Assembly: GCA_001701075.1 (NCBI GenBank)
Contig: DAAK01000202.1
Location: 1 to 10,962, forward strand
Length of the DNA stretch: 10,962 nucleotides
Reading direction: 5' to 3'
Origin: Bacteroidales bacterium GP3
Lineage (GTDB): Bacteria > Bacteroidota > Bacteroidia > Bacteroidales > Muribaculaceae
A model generated the notes under the pieces. The model searched no databases. It was not told the DNA's origin and worked only from the letters and a program-made list of their open reading frames with translations. The translations under genes were made by a program, and so were the position numbers. This document shows positions 1 to 6,132 of the stretch, piece after piece (positions within the stretch are counted from its first letter, which is position 1; every line of letters begins with the position of its first letter).

Positions 1-30
1 CGTTAATCGTTGATCGTTGATCGTTAATCT
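1..30. repeat. Heptamer tandem array A1, downstream of the SPOR lipoprotein gene
   Basis: At least four 7-bp units of the type (A/G)TT(A/G)ATC (plus strand) run off the left edge of the window. The array begins at the last base of the SPOR-like lipoprotein stop codon. Total length is unknown. Confidence 0.85.
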
Positions 31-548
31 TACCTTCCCACAATGATAACCGGCTTCGCAGGCGTCAACCCTATATACTGAAATCCCGGGTTATCCTTCT
101 TGAATGTAGAAAGTACATATCCAAGCGAATCAGCATAGGTGGCACTTCCTGCTATGATATAATACTTATCCTTGCCATCTGTGGCTACCACTGGTTTCAG
201 TTTCCCCTTTTTCTGCAAGTCTGCAACAATTGCGTTGGCATTCGTTGTCATCTTAAACATTGCCACTGCCAACCTGTAAGGACCTGATTGCGGCCATTTT
301 ACTCCATCTGTGGGCTTGAGGAATTGATGCTGCATTTGCACTGAGTCGCCGGCTATCACCTTCCAGTTGGTCGATTCCTCGTTAAGCAGCTTATGGCCTC
401 CTGTCAATAGCTCATCATCCGGGTCCACTTGCTCTCGCTTGCTCTTCGCAGCGTCATAGGCTTCTTTATATCCTTTCTCAGTCGGCTTGCACCCTGTCAG
501 GAAAGCCATGATCAGCCCGAAGGCTATTATCACTCTTATTCCTTTCAT
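30..548 (-). CDS. SPOR-like domain lipoprotein
   Basis: Small envelope lipoprotein of 172 residues. The N-terminus has a short basic region, a hydrophobic stretch and a lipobox LTGC, with Cys20 as the expected lipidation site. A polar linker (about 21-85) includes a GYKEAYDAAKSKRE helix of the kind seen in Bacteroidales SPOR lipoproteins. Residues about 90-172 alternate strands and helices (YRLAVAMF, YYIIAGSA, KPVIIVGR), which resembles a SPOR fold. SPOR domains generally bind denuded peptidoglycan, so a cell-wall-linked role is an inference from the family. The ATG (546-548) overlaps the TGA of the upstream GH13 gene as ATGA, so translation is probably coupled and this start is well supported. 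A heptamer repeat array begins right at its stop codon. The exact function is unknown; assignment to SPOR rests on reading the pattern, not on a profile search. Confidence 0.8.
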   Translation of the reverse strand: MKGIRVIIAFGLIMAFLTGCKPTEKGYKEAYDAAKSKREQVDPDDELLTGGHKLLNEESTNWKVIAGDSVQMQHQFLKPTDGVKWPQSGPYRLAVAMFKMTTNANAIVADLQKKGKLKPVVATDGKDKYYIIAGSATYADSLGYVLSTFKKDNPGFQYIGLTPAKPVIIVGR

Positions 549-2413
549 TTCTTGCTAAGTATCATAGTGCTTCGGGCTGGAAGCTTAAAAGCCTTATCTC
601 CGTCTCTAAGCACAACGGTCTTTCCATTAAGCACATCCCGATAGGCATCCCCTTCCTTAATGATTTCCTCATATCGGCTCATATCAAGGTCAAGGTCCTC
701 ATCTTTGCCATTGAGGATGACGATGACTTCCTCCGGTCCATATTTCCTGCGATATAGATAAACTCCGTTGGTAGGCATGAAATGTTTCATGTCTCCCTTT
801 CCGATGGCGTCAGACGTCTTTCGCCAATTGTTGATAGTGGCTATGAAGTCGTAAGCTTCGTTCTGAAGTTCGCTTCTTCCGGAAGCATCAAATTGATTTT
901 CCTTATCTCCGGCAAATCCTCCCGGCACGTCGCGTCTTACATATCCGTCCGAACCTTCCTTGCTGCCGTTCATCAGCAATTCTGTGCCATAATAGAGCTG
1001 TGGAATACCGGGCACTGTAAGAAGCATTGCTATTGCCTGTTTCCATGCGTCAAGGTCTTCCGGCATATCGAGTATGAAGCGGTCGGTGTCGTGGTTGTCA
1101 AGAAATCTCAGCACGTTCATCGGATTGGCATAGACATAATCGAGCGCAAAATGATCATAGAGTTCATTGATGCCGTTCCATGCCTGTGAGTCTATCTTGA
1201 AGGGCTTGAGGTCAGCACATAATATGCTCAGAGGGAAATCCATCACCACCGGAAGGCGGGTGTCTATACCCTTTGAGGCTGCTATGGCCGAACCCGTCTG
1301 CCAGAACTGCTCTCCTGCCGGACTTCCATACCAACATTCTCCTACTATGTTGAATCCCGGGTACTCAGCCATTACAGCATCTATCCATTCGCCCATCTTC
1401 TCGCGGTCGGCATAGGGATATGTGTCCATACGGATTCCGTCAATCTGCGCATCCTCAATCCAGAATATGGAGTTCTGAATCAAATATTTCATCAGATGTG
1501 GATTCTTCTGGTTCAGGTCGGGCATCTCTTCTACAAACCATCCGTTGACCGTCAGATCCTTGTCATATTCTGAAGCATACGGATCCGTTATGGTCGAAAG
1601 CCTGTAGTTGGTCTGCTGGTAGTCTCCTTGGTGGTTAAACCAGTCGCTGGCCGGTGGGTCAAGAGCCCATGGATGATGACTTCCGGAATGATTGAAAATC
1701 ATGTCCATCACCATCTTGATGTCTTTGCCGTGGAGAGTCTCAATCAAGGCAGCATATTCTTCGTTTGTGCCGAAGCGCGGATCCACGCGGTAGTAGTCGG
1801 TAGTGGCATAGCCATGATAGCTTCCTCCGGGCATGTCATTCTCAAGCACCGGATTAAGCCAGACTGCTGTCACTCCTAAAGAGTCTATGTAGTCGATATG
1901 GTCAGCTATACCTTTGATATCTCCGCCGTGGCGTGCATTGGGGTTCTCGCGGTCGTCAGCTACCACATTATTCAAAGTCTTGGCGGCCGGATGATTTTTT
2001 CCTCCTGATGCAAAGCGATCGGGCATTATCATGTAGAGCACATCGGCTGAAGTGAATCCCTGGGCTCCCTTCATCTCTTTGCGGGCTTTAAGCTCGTAAT
2101 CCCGTGTGATGGTCTTTTTGCCTGATTTCCACTTCAATTTCATCATCCCGGGTTTTGCTTCGGGTGTTATGTTGAGGTAGATATATTGCCAGTTGGGACT
2201 GCCGTCAAGCCGTGCTACGGAGTCAATTGTCACTCCAGGATAGTCGGTCGAGAATTCAGCATCGCGGATATCTGTGCCATGTATTTGCAACTGTAGCGTG
2301 GTGTCGTGCATGCCCGTCCACCAGTATGGAGGGTCTATCTTATCAACAGAAATGGCTGCCACGGCCTGTCCGGCCATAGCAGCACATATCATTAATGCCT
2401 TATGTCTTTTCAT
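545..2413 (-). CDS. Exported GH13 neopullulanase/cyclomaltodextrinase-like enzyme (SusA-like)
   Basis: Alpha-amylase-family glycoside hydrolase of 622 residues, close to the length of Bacteroides SusA. It is predicted to cleave alpha-1,4 (and perhaps alpha-1,6) glucans or cyclodextrins in the periplasm. A type I signal peptide (about 1-20) has no lipobox. Residues about 22-110 form the N-terminal beta domain of cyclomaltodextrinases (DPPYWWTGM, QLQIHG). The catalytic barrel spans about 120-530 and keeps all GH13 motifs: DMIFNH (Asp237, His242), GIRMD (Arg328, nucleophile Asp330), GECW (acid/base Glu359) and FLDNHD (His441, Asp442). MPDLN at 297-301 is the region V signature of the neopullulanase group. 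A C-terminal beta domain follows (about 540-622). The enzyme therefore looks active. It has no SusC/SusD neighbour. It lies in the rsmI cluster, 67 bp after the coiled-coil lipoprotein gene, and is coupled to the SPOR-like lipoprotein. Its exact substrate cannot be read from sequence. Confidence 0.92.
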   Translation of the reverse strand: MKRHKALMICAAMAGQAVAAISVDKIDPPYWWTGMHDTTLQLQIHGTDIRDAEFSTDYPGVTIDSVARLDGSPNWQYIYLNITPEAKPGMMKLKWKSGKKTITRDYELKARKEMKGAQGFTSADVLYMIMPDRFASGGKNHPAAKTLNNVVADDRENPNARHGGDIKGIADHIDYIDSLGVTAVWLNPVLENDMPGGSYHGYATTDYYRVDPRFGTNEEYAALIETLHGKDIKMVMDMIFNHSGSHHPWALDPPASDWFNHQGDYQQTNYRLSTITDPYASEYDKDLTVNGWFVEEMPDLNQKNPHLMKYLIQNSIFWIEDAQIDGIRMDTYPYADREKMGEWIDAVMAEYPGFNIVGECWYGSPAGEQFWQTGSAIAASKGIDTRLPVVMDFPLSILCADLKPFKIDSQAWNGINELYDHFALDYVYANPMNVLRFLDNHDTDRFILDMPEDLDAWKQAIAMLLTVPGIPQLYYGTELLMNGSKEGSDGYVRRDVPGGFAGDKENQFDASGRSELQNEAYDFIATINNWRKTSDAIGKGDMKHFMPTNGVYLYRRKYGPEEVIVILNGKDEDLDLDMSRYEEIIKEGDAYRDVLNGKTVVLRDGDKAFKLPARSTMILSKK

Positions 2414-2426
2414 AAGTATCTGTTTG

Positions 2427-2480
2427 GATCATTGATCATTAATCATTGATCGTTAATCGTTAATCGTTGATCGTTAATCT
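2427..2480. repeat. Heptamer tandem array A2, between coiled-coil lipoprotein and GH13 genes
   Basis: Seven complete units lie at 2431-2479: ATTGATC, ATTAATC, ATTGATC, GTTAATC, GTTAATC, GTTGATC and GTTAATC. A partial GATC sits at 2427-2430. The array starts one base after the stop codon of the upstream lipoprotein gene and ends 17 bp before the GH13 start. Confidence 0.92.
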
Positions 2481-3341
2481 TTAGTTGATTTGGATGATCA
2501 GATAAGGAGAACGCTCCCAGAATGACTTAGGATCCAAAATCTTGATGCTTTGGGTGTCATTGCCATTGTCTATGATCTCATAGCTGCTCTTTGGCACATT
2601 ACCCCATATTTTCACTTTTTTGCCTCCTGTGTTGATGACGCTAAGTGTACGCTTGTCGCCAGCAGTGAAATAGTTCTCATTGAAGTCACCTTGAAGCACC
2701 TTGGTAGCTCCGAGGAATTTCTTCTCAAGAAGACCGTTTTGCTTAAGTTCCTTGTTGGTTCCGATAGCATAATATACGCGGTTTGCAAGGTTTTCGGCTG
2801 CAGTGGCTTCTGCTTGAGCCTGCTCTTTGGCTTCTGTCTCTGCCTTAAGGTCAGCATTGCCCTTGATCACCTGCTCGTTAAGTTGCAGGATCTCTGCATT
2901 TGCAGCCTCAAGCTTGATGTTCAGGTCGGCAATCTTCTCCTCTTGGCGGTCGATTCTTTCCTGAAGGTCGGCGATTGTTTTCTTAAGAACTGAGTTTTCA
3001 CCTGTGCTCTTGTTGAGTCTTGCCTGCATCTGGCTCAGGAGTTCACGGTTTTTCTGAAGTCTGTCCTTGATGCTCTGGAGGTTCTCACGAACTTCAGCTC
3101 TACGGTCGTACTTCTCGCCACCATTTTCCATTCTGTAGAGAAGGCCTTCCTGCATGTTGATGGAGTCAAGACCATCGTATATGTCACCCATCAGGAGAAG
3201 CAGTGAATCGTTTAATGAGGAAGCCTGCTCATACTGTACGGATACGATCTCAAGTGAATCAGAAGCGCTGTTGCCCTTCTCGCCGCTACATGCCGACAGC
3301 AAAACTGCCCCAATAGCGCCTAATGCTAAAAATTTCTTCAT
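2481..3341 (-). CDS. Coiled-coil lipoprotein, possibly Cbp1-type adhesin family
   Basis: Lipoprotein of 286 residues. The signal sequence ends in lipobox LSAC with Cys18. A Ser-rich segment leads into a long heptad-rich coiled coil (about 75-188, rich in Glu, Lys, Gln, Leu and Ala). The C-terminal globular part (about 189-286) starts with YYAIGTNKELKQNG and contains GDFNENYF and SSYEI. That arrangement (lipid anchor, coiled coil, 'YxxGTxKEL' globular end) resembles a common Bacteroidales family that is often annotated as Cbp1-type collagen-binding adhesin. The resemblance is from memory, and collagen binding should not be assumed. Neither membrane side nor partner can be read from sequence. 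It sits between rsmI (113 bp upstream) and the GH13 gene (67 bp downstream), with heptamer arrays in both gaps. The start is chosen because it gives a complete lipoprotein signal. Confidence 0.82.
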   Translation of the reverse strand: MKKFLALGAIGAVLLSACSGEKGNSASDSLEIVSVQYEQASSLNDSLLLLMGDIYDGLDSINMQEGLLYRMENGGEKYDRRAEVRENLQSIKDRLQKNRELLSQMQARLNKSTGENSVLKKTIADLQERIDRQEEKIADLNIKLEAANAEILQLNEQVIKGNADLKAETEAKEQAQAEATAAENLANRVYYAIGTNKELKQNGLLEKKFLGATKVLQGDFNENYFTAGDKRTLSVINTGGKKVKIWGNVPKSSYEIIDNGNDTQSIKILDPKSFWERSPYLIIQIN

Positions 3342-3365
3342 AATATCTATTCTTTTAAATATTTC

Positions 3366-3457
3366 TTTAATCTTTAATCATTAATCATTGATAATTGATC
3401 ATTAATCATTAATCATTGATAATTGATCATTAATCATTGATCGTTGATCATTGATCA
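3366..3457. repeat. Heptamer tandem array A3, between rsmI and the lipoprotein gene
   Basis: Thirteen uninterrupted 7-bp units (3366-3456) of the forms TTTAATC, ATTAATC, ATTGATA, ATTGATC and GTTGATC. Four units at 3380-3407 are repeated exactly at 3408-3435, which indicates block duplication. The rsmI stop codon (3455-3457) is built from the first unit, as read on the minus strand. Confidence 0.93.
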
Positions 3458-4120
3458 CTCAACTCCTTTGACGATAATAACAATCTCACCCCGAGGAGGG
3501 TTCGCTGCAAAGTGCTCGGAAAGCTCTTTTAATGTCCCATTATGAAATGTCTCGAACTTTTTCGAAATCTCACGTGCCACACAAGCTTCCCTCTCTTCTC
3601 CGAATGCCTCAGATAGTTGCCGCAACGTGCGCGGTAGCCTGACCGGACTTTCGTAGATGATCACGCTGCGTGTCTCTTGTGCAAGTTGCGACAATCGGGT
3701 TGAACGCCCTTTCTTCAGTGGCAGAAATCCCTCAAATACAAACCTGTCGCATGGCAATCCGCTCCCCACGAGAGCAGGGACAAATGCCGTTGCCCCGGGA
3801 AGCACTGTGACGTCTACTCCTGCATGTCGGCATTCCCTGACAAGCATGAACCCTGGATCAGAAATGCCTGGGGTCCCTGCATCAGAGATGAGTGCTATGT
3901 TCTCGCCGGCCTCAAGCCTCTCCGTAAGATGCTTTACTGTGGAATGCTCATTATATTTATGATGGCTCTGCATTGGCGTGTGTATGTCAAAATGCTTCAG
4001 AAGCACACTGCTGGTGCGCGTATCCTCTGCAAGTATCAAATCCACCTCCTTGAGCACATTCACAGCCCGGAATGTCATATCCTCCAAATTCCCGACTGGC
4101 GTCGGCACTATATATAGCAT
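3455..4120 (-). CDS. rsmI: 16S rRNA (cytidine(1402)-2'-O)-methyltransferase RsmI
   Basis: Cytoplasmic SAM-dependent methyltransferase that 2'-O-methylates C1402 in the ribosomal P-site region of 16S rRNA. The 221 residues carry the tetrapyrrole-methylase-fold signatures of RsmI from the first residues: MLYIVPTPVGNLEDMTFRA, then AEDTRTSSVLLKHF, ISDAGTPGISDPG, VLPGATAFVPALVGSGLP, FEGFLP and IIYESPVRL. It ends at RGEIVIIVKGVE. This is shorter than the about 285-residue E. coli protein because the C-terminal extension is missing, which is common in Bacteroidetes. The ATG at 4118-4120 lies directly before the conserved LYIVPTPVGN, so the start is secure. Its TGA stop (3455-3457) is itself part of the heptamer array that follows, and another short array ends 4 bp upstream of its start, in place of a recognisable ribosome binding site. 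Confidence 0.96.
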   Translation of the reverse strand: MLYIVPTPVGNLEDMTFRAVNVLKEVDLILAEDTRTSSVLLKHFDIHTPMQSHHKYNEHSTVKHLTERLEAGENIALISDAGTPGISDPGFMLVRECRHAGVDVTVLPGATAFVPALVGSGLPCDRFVFEGFLPLKKGRSTRLSQLAQETRSVIIYESPVRLPRTLRQLSEAFGEEREACVAREISKKFETFHNGTLKELSEHFAANPPRGEIVIIVKGVE

Positions 4121-4124
4121 ATCT

Positions 4125-4149
4125 ATTGATAGTTGATCGTTAATCGTTA
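4125..4149. repeat. Heptamer tandem array A4, overlapping the end of the acidic protein gene
   Basis: Three full units (ATTGATA, GTTGATC, GTTAATC) lie at 4125-4145, with a partial GTTA after them. The array covers the last two codons and stop of the acidic hypothetical gene and ends 4 bp before the rsmI ATG. It therefore occupies the whole intergenic gap. Confidence 0.85.
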
Positions 4150-4832
4150 AAGTGCGGTCTCAGTCTCTCCATAAACGATTGTACGGCTGAATTATCATGA
4201 TCCCATTCCATCTCGTTGTAGAAGTAATCCTCTATTATTGAGAAATCTTCTATCCCTTCTATGAAGTCGAGTGTTGAGTCAAACATCTTCATGTTCCCAT
4301 CAAATAGCTCTCGGGCATAAAGGAATCGGTCGTTGAGTGAGAAACAAGATTTTAGTTTTATGCCGCTTTTGGGCGCATTGCTTTTCTTGGGAGTTGCCTC
4401 TTCTTTCTTGACACTGTCAGTCGCTTCTTCTTGATTCCCAGCTATTTCAATTTCCCGATTGCCATCTAACTCTATTTCCTGATTATTGTCAGTCTCTATT
4501 TCCTGATTACCGTCTATCTTGATTTCCTGAACAATGTCAATCACAACGTCCTCATTGCTTTCTGGCTCAGCGCCTTCTTCGAATGTGAGCACGATATCGT
4601 CTTCTTCTGAAAGATCCAAGTCCTCGATGGCCGGCTTTTCCGGAGTCTCTAAAACTGCTGGCTTCGGTTGCTCCACATTCTCGCTTTTCTCTTCAAGACT
4701 TTTTACTTGTTCTGCCAGTTGGGCAGTCTTTTCCTTAAGCAGGCTATATGTCTCCGGAAATGGTTTCCCGTCGCGTATTATTCTTAGCAGACCCTCGATT
4801 TCGATGGCCCTCTCCAACATTTTTGTCACCAT
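4140..4832 (-). CDS. Acidic conserved hypothetical protein with 8-residue internal repeats
   Basis: A 230-residue protein with no signal peptide, probably cytoplasmic; function not recognised. It has three parts. An N-terminal helical segment (about 5-50) contains LERAIEIEGLLRIIRDG. A very acidic, low-complexity middle (about 51-150) contains four 8-residue repeats at 102-133 (QEIKIDGN, QEIETDNN, QEIELDGN, REIEIAGN). A compact C-terminal domain (about 158-228) is rich in aromatic and acidic residues (SLNDRFLYARELFDGN, EDYFYNEMEWD). This looks like a Bacteroidales family in which the ends are conserved and the linker varies. Two starts are possible: Met1 (4830-4832), used here, or Met5 (4818-4820), which sits right before the conserved helix. 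The last two codons and the TAA stop lie inside a heptamer array. It is the first gene of the minus-strand cluster and ends 19 bp before rsmI. Confidence 0.75.
   Translation of the reverse strand: MVTKMLERAIEIEGLLRIIRDGKPFPETYSLLKEKTAQLAEQVKSLEEKSENVEQPKPAVLETPEKPAIEDLDLSEEDDIVLTFEEGAEPESNEDVVIDIVQEIKIDGNQEIETDNNQEIELDGNREIEIAGNQEEATDSVKKEEATPKKSNAPKSGIKLKSCFSLNDRFLYARELFDGNMKMFDSTLDFIEGIEDFSIIEDYFYNEMEWDHDNSAVQSFMERLRPHFND
4434..4529 (-). repeat. In-frame 24-bp tandem repeat (4 copies) coding QEIxIDGN-type octapeptides
   Basis: Four 24-bp units encode residues 102-133 of the acidic hypothetical protein. The units differ by several substitutions, but the reading frame and the Glu-Ile...Asn pattern are kept. 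A fifth, degraded unit (QEEATDS) may follow. Because the unit length is a multiple of three, gain or loss of copies would change linker length without breaking the gene. Confidence 0.85.
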
Positions 4833-4875
4833 AAAAATAAATTCTTTTACCTTAATAACAACTTCTCCCTTATTA

Positions 4876-4907
4876 TTTGTTATAAAATTAGAAATAATTT
4901 ATATTCT
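4876..4907 (+). promoter_or_regulatory. Possible Bacteroidetes-type promoter for the nucleoside phosphorylase gene
   Basis: TTTG (4876-4879) and TATATTCT (4900-4907) are separated by 20 bp. This fits the TTTG / TAnnTTTG spacing, but the -7 box matches only partly. It would give a leader of about 20 nt before the ATG at 4934. The same AT-rich 101-bp gap (4833-4933) must also hold the divergent promoter of the minus-strand cluster, for which no convincing box was found. Confidence 0.4.
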
Positions 4908-4933
4908 CCCTTAACCCTCAAATCCATTAAACT

Positions 4934-5803
4934 ATGAAAATAATCCCTCCATCCGAACTCATCATAAATGAAGATGGTTCTGCATTCCATATTCATCTTC
5001 GTCCCGACCAACTTCGCGACAATATCCTTCTCGTAGGCGATCCTGGTCGTGTCTCAATGATAGCGGAATTGTTTGATTCTATCGATTATGATATCCAGTC
5101 GCGTGAGTTCCATACGATTGCAGGTAAATATAAAGGCAAGGATGTGATGTGCATATCCCATGGCATTGGCTCTGATAATATAGAGATTGTTGTCACCGAA
5201 CTCGATGCTCTTGCCAACGTCGATTTCAAGACTCGTGAGGTAAAACCCGTCCACCGTACTCTTAATATGGTGAGAGTAGGCACTTCCGGTTCTCTTCAAC
5301 CCGATCTTCATATCGGCGACTACGTAATAGCAGAGAAAGCTACCGGCACAGATGGCATCCTCAATTATTATGCGAAGCGCGATGAGGTTTGCGACCTCGA
5401 TTTCCAGCGTGAGTTTATGCGCCACACAGATTGGCTCCCTACCTGGGCTGCTCCTTATACAGTTGATGCTGATCCGTCTCTTGTCGACCGCATCGGTCGC
5501 GACGATATGGTGAGAGGCTTCACAATTTCTGCCGTAGGTTTCTATGCGCCACAAGGCCGCGAAGTGCGTCTCGCGCTCGCCGACCCCGACCTCAATGCCA
5601 AGATAGAGAGTTTCCGCTTCCACGGACGTCCCGTCACGAACTATGAGATGGAATCCGGTTGCTTGCAAGGTATGGCTAAAATGTTGGGCCATCGTGCAAT
5701 GACTGTCTGCTGTATAATTGCTGAACGCACGGCCACAAAAGCCAACACCGACTATAAGCCACGTGTACGCGAGCTCCTGCAGACCGTCCTCGACCGCTTC
5801 TGA
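4934..5803 (+). CDS. Nucleoside phosphorylase, probably uridine phosphorylase
   Basis: Cytoplasmic salvage enzyme of the PNP/UDP family, 289 residues. It is predicted to split uridine (or a related nucleoside) with phosphate into base and ribose 1-phosphate. Visible family motifs are LLVGDPGRV (33-40, phosphate site), ISHGIGSDNIE (74-84), VRVGTSGSLQPDLHIGDYVIAEKATGTD (113-140) and TNYEMESGCL (235-244), where the EMES segment contacts ribose. The protein is about 35 residues longer than E. coli Udp. The extra N-terminal IPPSELIINEDGSAFHIHL segment is typical of Bacteroidales members of this family. It stands alone, divergent from the rsmI cluster and upstream of tRNA-Gln. Base preference (uridine versus purine nucleoside) is inferred from overall resemblance. 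Confidence 0.9.
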   Translation: MKIIPPSELIINEDGSAFHIHLRPDQLRDNILLVGDPGRVSMIAELFDSIDYDIQSREFHTIAGKYKGKDVMCISHGIGSDNIEIVVTELDALANVDFKTREVKPVHRTLNMVRVGTSGSLQPDLHIGDYVIAEKATGTDGILNYYAKRDEVCDLDFQREFMRHTDWLPTWAAPYTVDADPSLVDRIGRDDMVRGFTISAVGFYAPQGREVRLALADPDLNAKIESFRFHGRPVTNYEMESGCLQGMAKMLGHRAMTVCCIIAERTATKANTDYKPRVRELLQTVLDRF

Positions 5804-5813
5804 ACTATGCACG

Positions 5814-5831
5814 GGAGGCTTCCCGGCCTCC
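5814..5831 (+). terminator. Hairpin after the nucleoside phosphorylase gene
   Basis: A perfect 6-bp stem GGAGGC / GCCTCC with a 6-nt loop lies 10 bp after the stop codon. Only two T residues follow directly, so it is either a weak intrinsic terminator or an mRNA 3'-end stabilising structure. Confidence 0.5.
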
Positions 5832-5878
5832 TTGCAAAGTACACAACTATCGAAAAAAGTCAAAAAATTATCAAAAAA

Positions 5879-5910
5879 TTTGCACATCCAATAAAATTTG
5901 ACTAACTTTG
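5879..5910 (+). promoter_or_regulatory. Bacteroidetes-type promoter for tRNA-Gln
   Basis: TTTG at 5879-5882 and a full TAnnTTTG box, TAACTTTG, at 5903-5910 are separated by 20 bp. These are the -33 and -7 elements recognised by the Bacteroidetes housekeeping sigma factor. Transcription should start near 5915, about 35-40 nt before the mature tRNA. Confidence 0.8.
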
Positions 5911-5951
5911 CACTCGCTTCGAGGCAAGAATATTTGCCTGCTGCATAGGAT

Positions 5952-6022
5952 TGCCTTATGGTGTAATGGTAGCACACCAGATTTTGGTTCTGTTTGTCCA
6001 AGTTCGAATCTTGGTAAGGCAA
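5952..6022 (+). tRNA. tRNA-Gln (anticodon TTG)
   Basis: A 71-nt cloverleaf can be folded by eye. The acceptor is TGCCTTA / TAAGGCA with discriminator A6022. The D arm runs 5961-5975. The anticodon stem is 5977-5981 / 5989-5993 around loop TTTTGGT, with anticodon TTG at 5984-5986. The T arm is CCAAG-TTCGAAT-CTTGG (5998-6014). CCA is not encoded, so a CCA-adding enzyme is needed. The outermost anticodon-stem pair (27:43) is C opposite T, a mismatch; the other four pairs are canonical. Confidence 0.96.
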
Positions 6023-6034
6023 CAATTTTTGTTC

Positions 6035-6062
6035 AGGCCTCCTTATTGATGGAGGCCTTTTT
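6035..6062 (+). terminator. Intrinsic terminator after tRNA-Gln
   Basis: A perfect 8-bp stem AGGCCTCC / GGAGGCCT (6035-6042, 6051-6058) has an 8-nt loop. The T run reaches 6062. It starts 12 nt after the tRNA end, so tRNA-Gln is a single-gene unit. Confidence 0.9.
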
Positions 6063-6082
6063 AGCAGTTTCTTAACCTTAGA

Positions 6083-6098
6083 GCAGGATTCTTCCTGC
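6083..6098 (+). other. Small hairpin upstream of the M6 protease gene
   Basis: A perfect 6-bp stem GCAGGA / TCCTGC has a 4-nt loop and lies 34 bp before the protease ATG. No clear TTTG / TAnnTTTG promoter was found in 6063-6132, so the hairpin may lie in the leader or be part of an unrecognised control site. Confidence 0.4.
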
Positions 6099-6132
6099 TT
6101 ATTCGGTAATCCAACCTAACAATAAAGCACAT

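Noticed and set aside
2550..2993. A 147-codon plus-strand open frame opposite the coiled-coil lipoprotein gene
   Set aside because: It is the reverse of Gln/Glu/Leu-rich coiled-coil codons and gives a hydrophobic-looking product by chance.
3366..3457. The heptamer array considered as a CRISPR array
   Set aside because: The units are only 7 bp, are contiguous without spacers, and no cas genes are present.
5054..6025. A 323-codon open frame on the minus strand, opposite the phosphorylase gene
   Set aside because: It is antisense to a clear enzyme gene, runs through the tRNA-Gln gene and its promoter, and has no recognisable domain. It reflects codon bias of the real gene.
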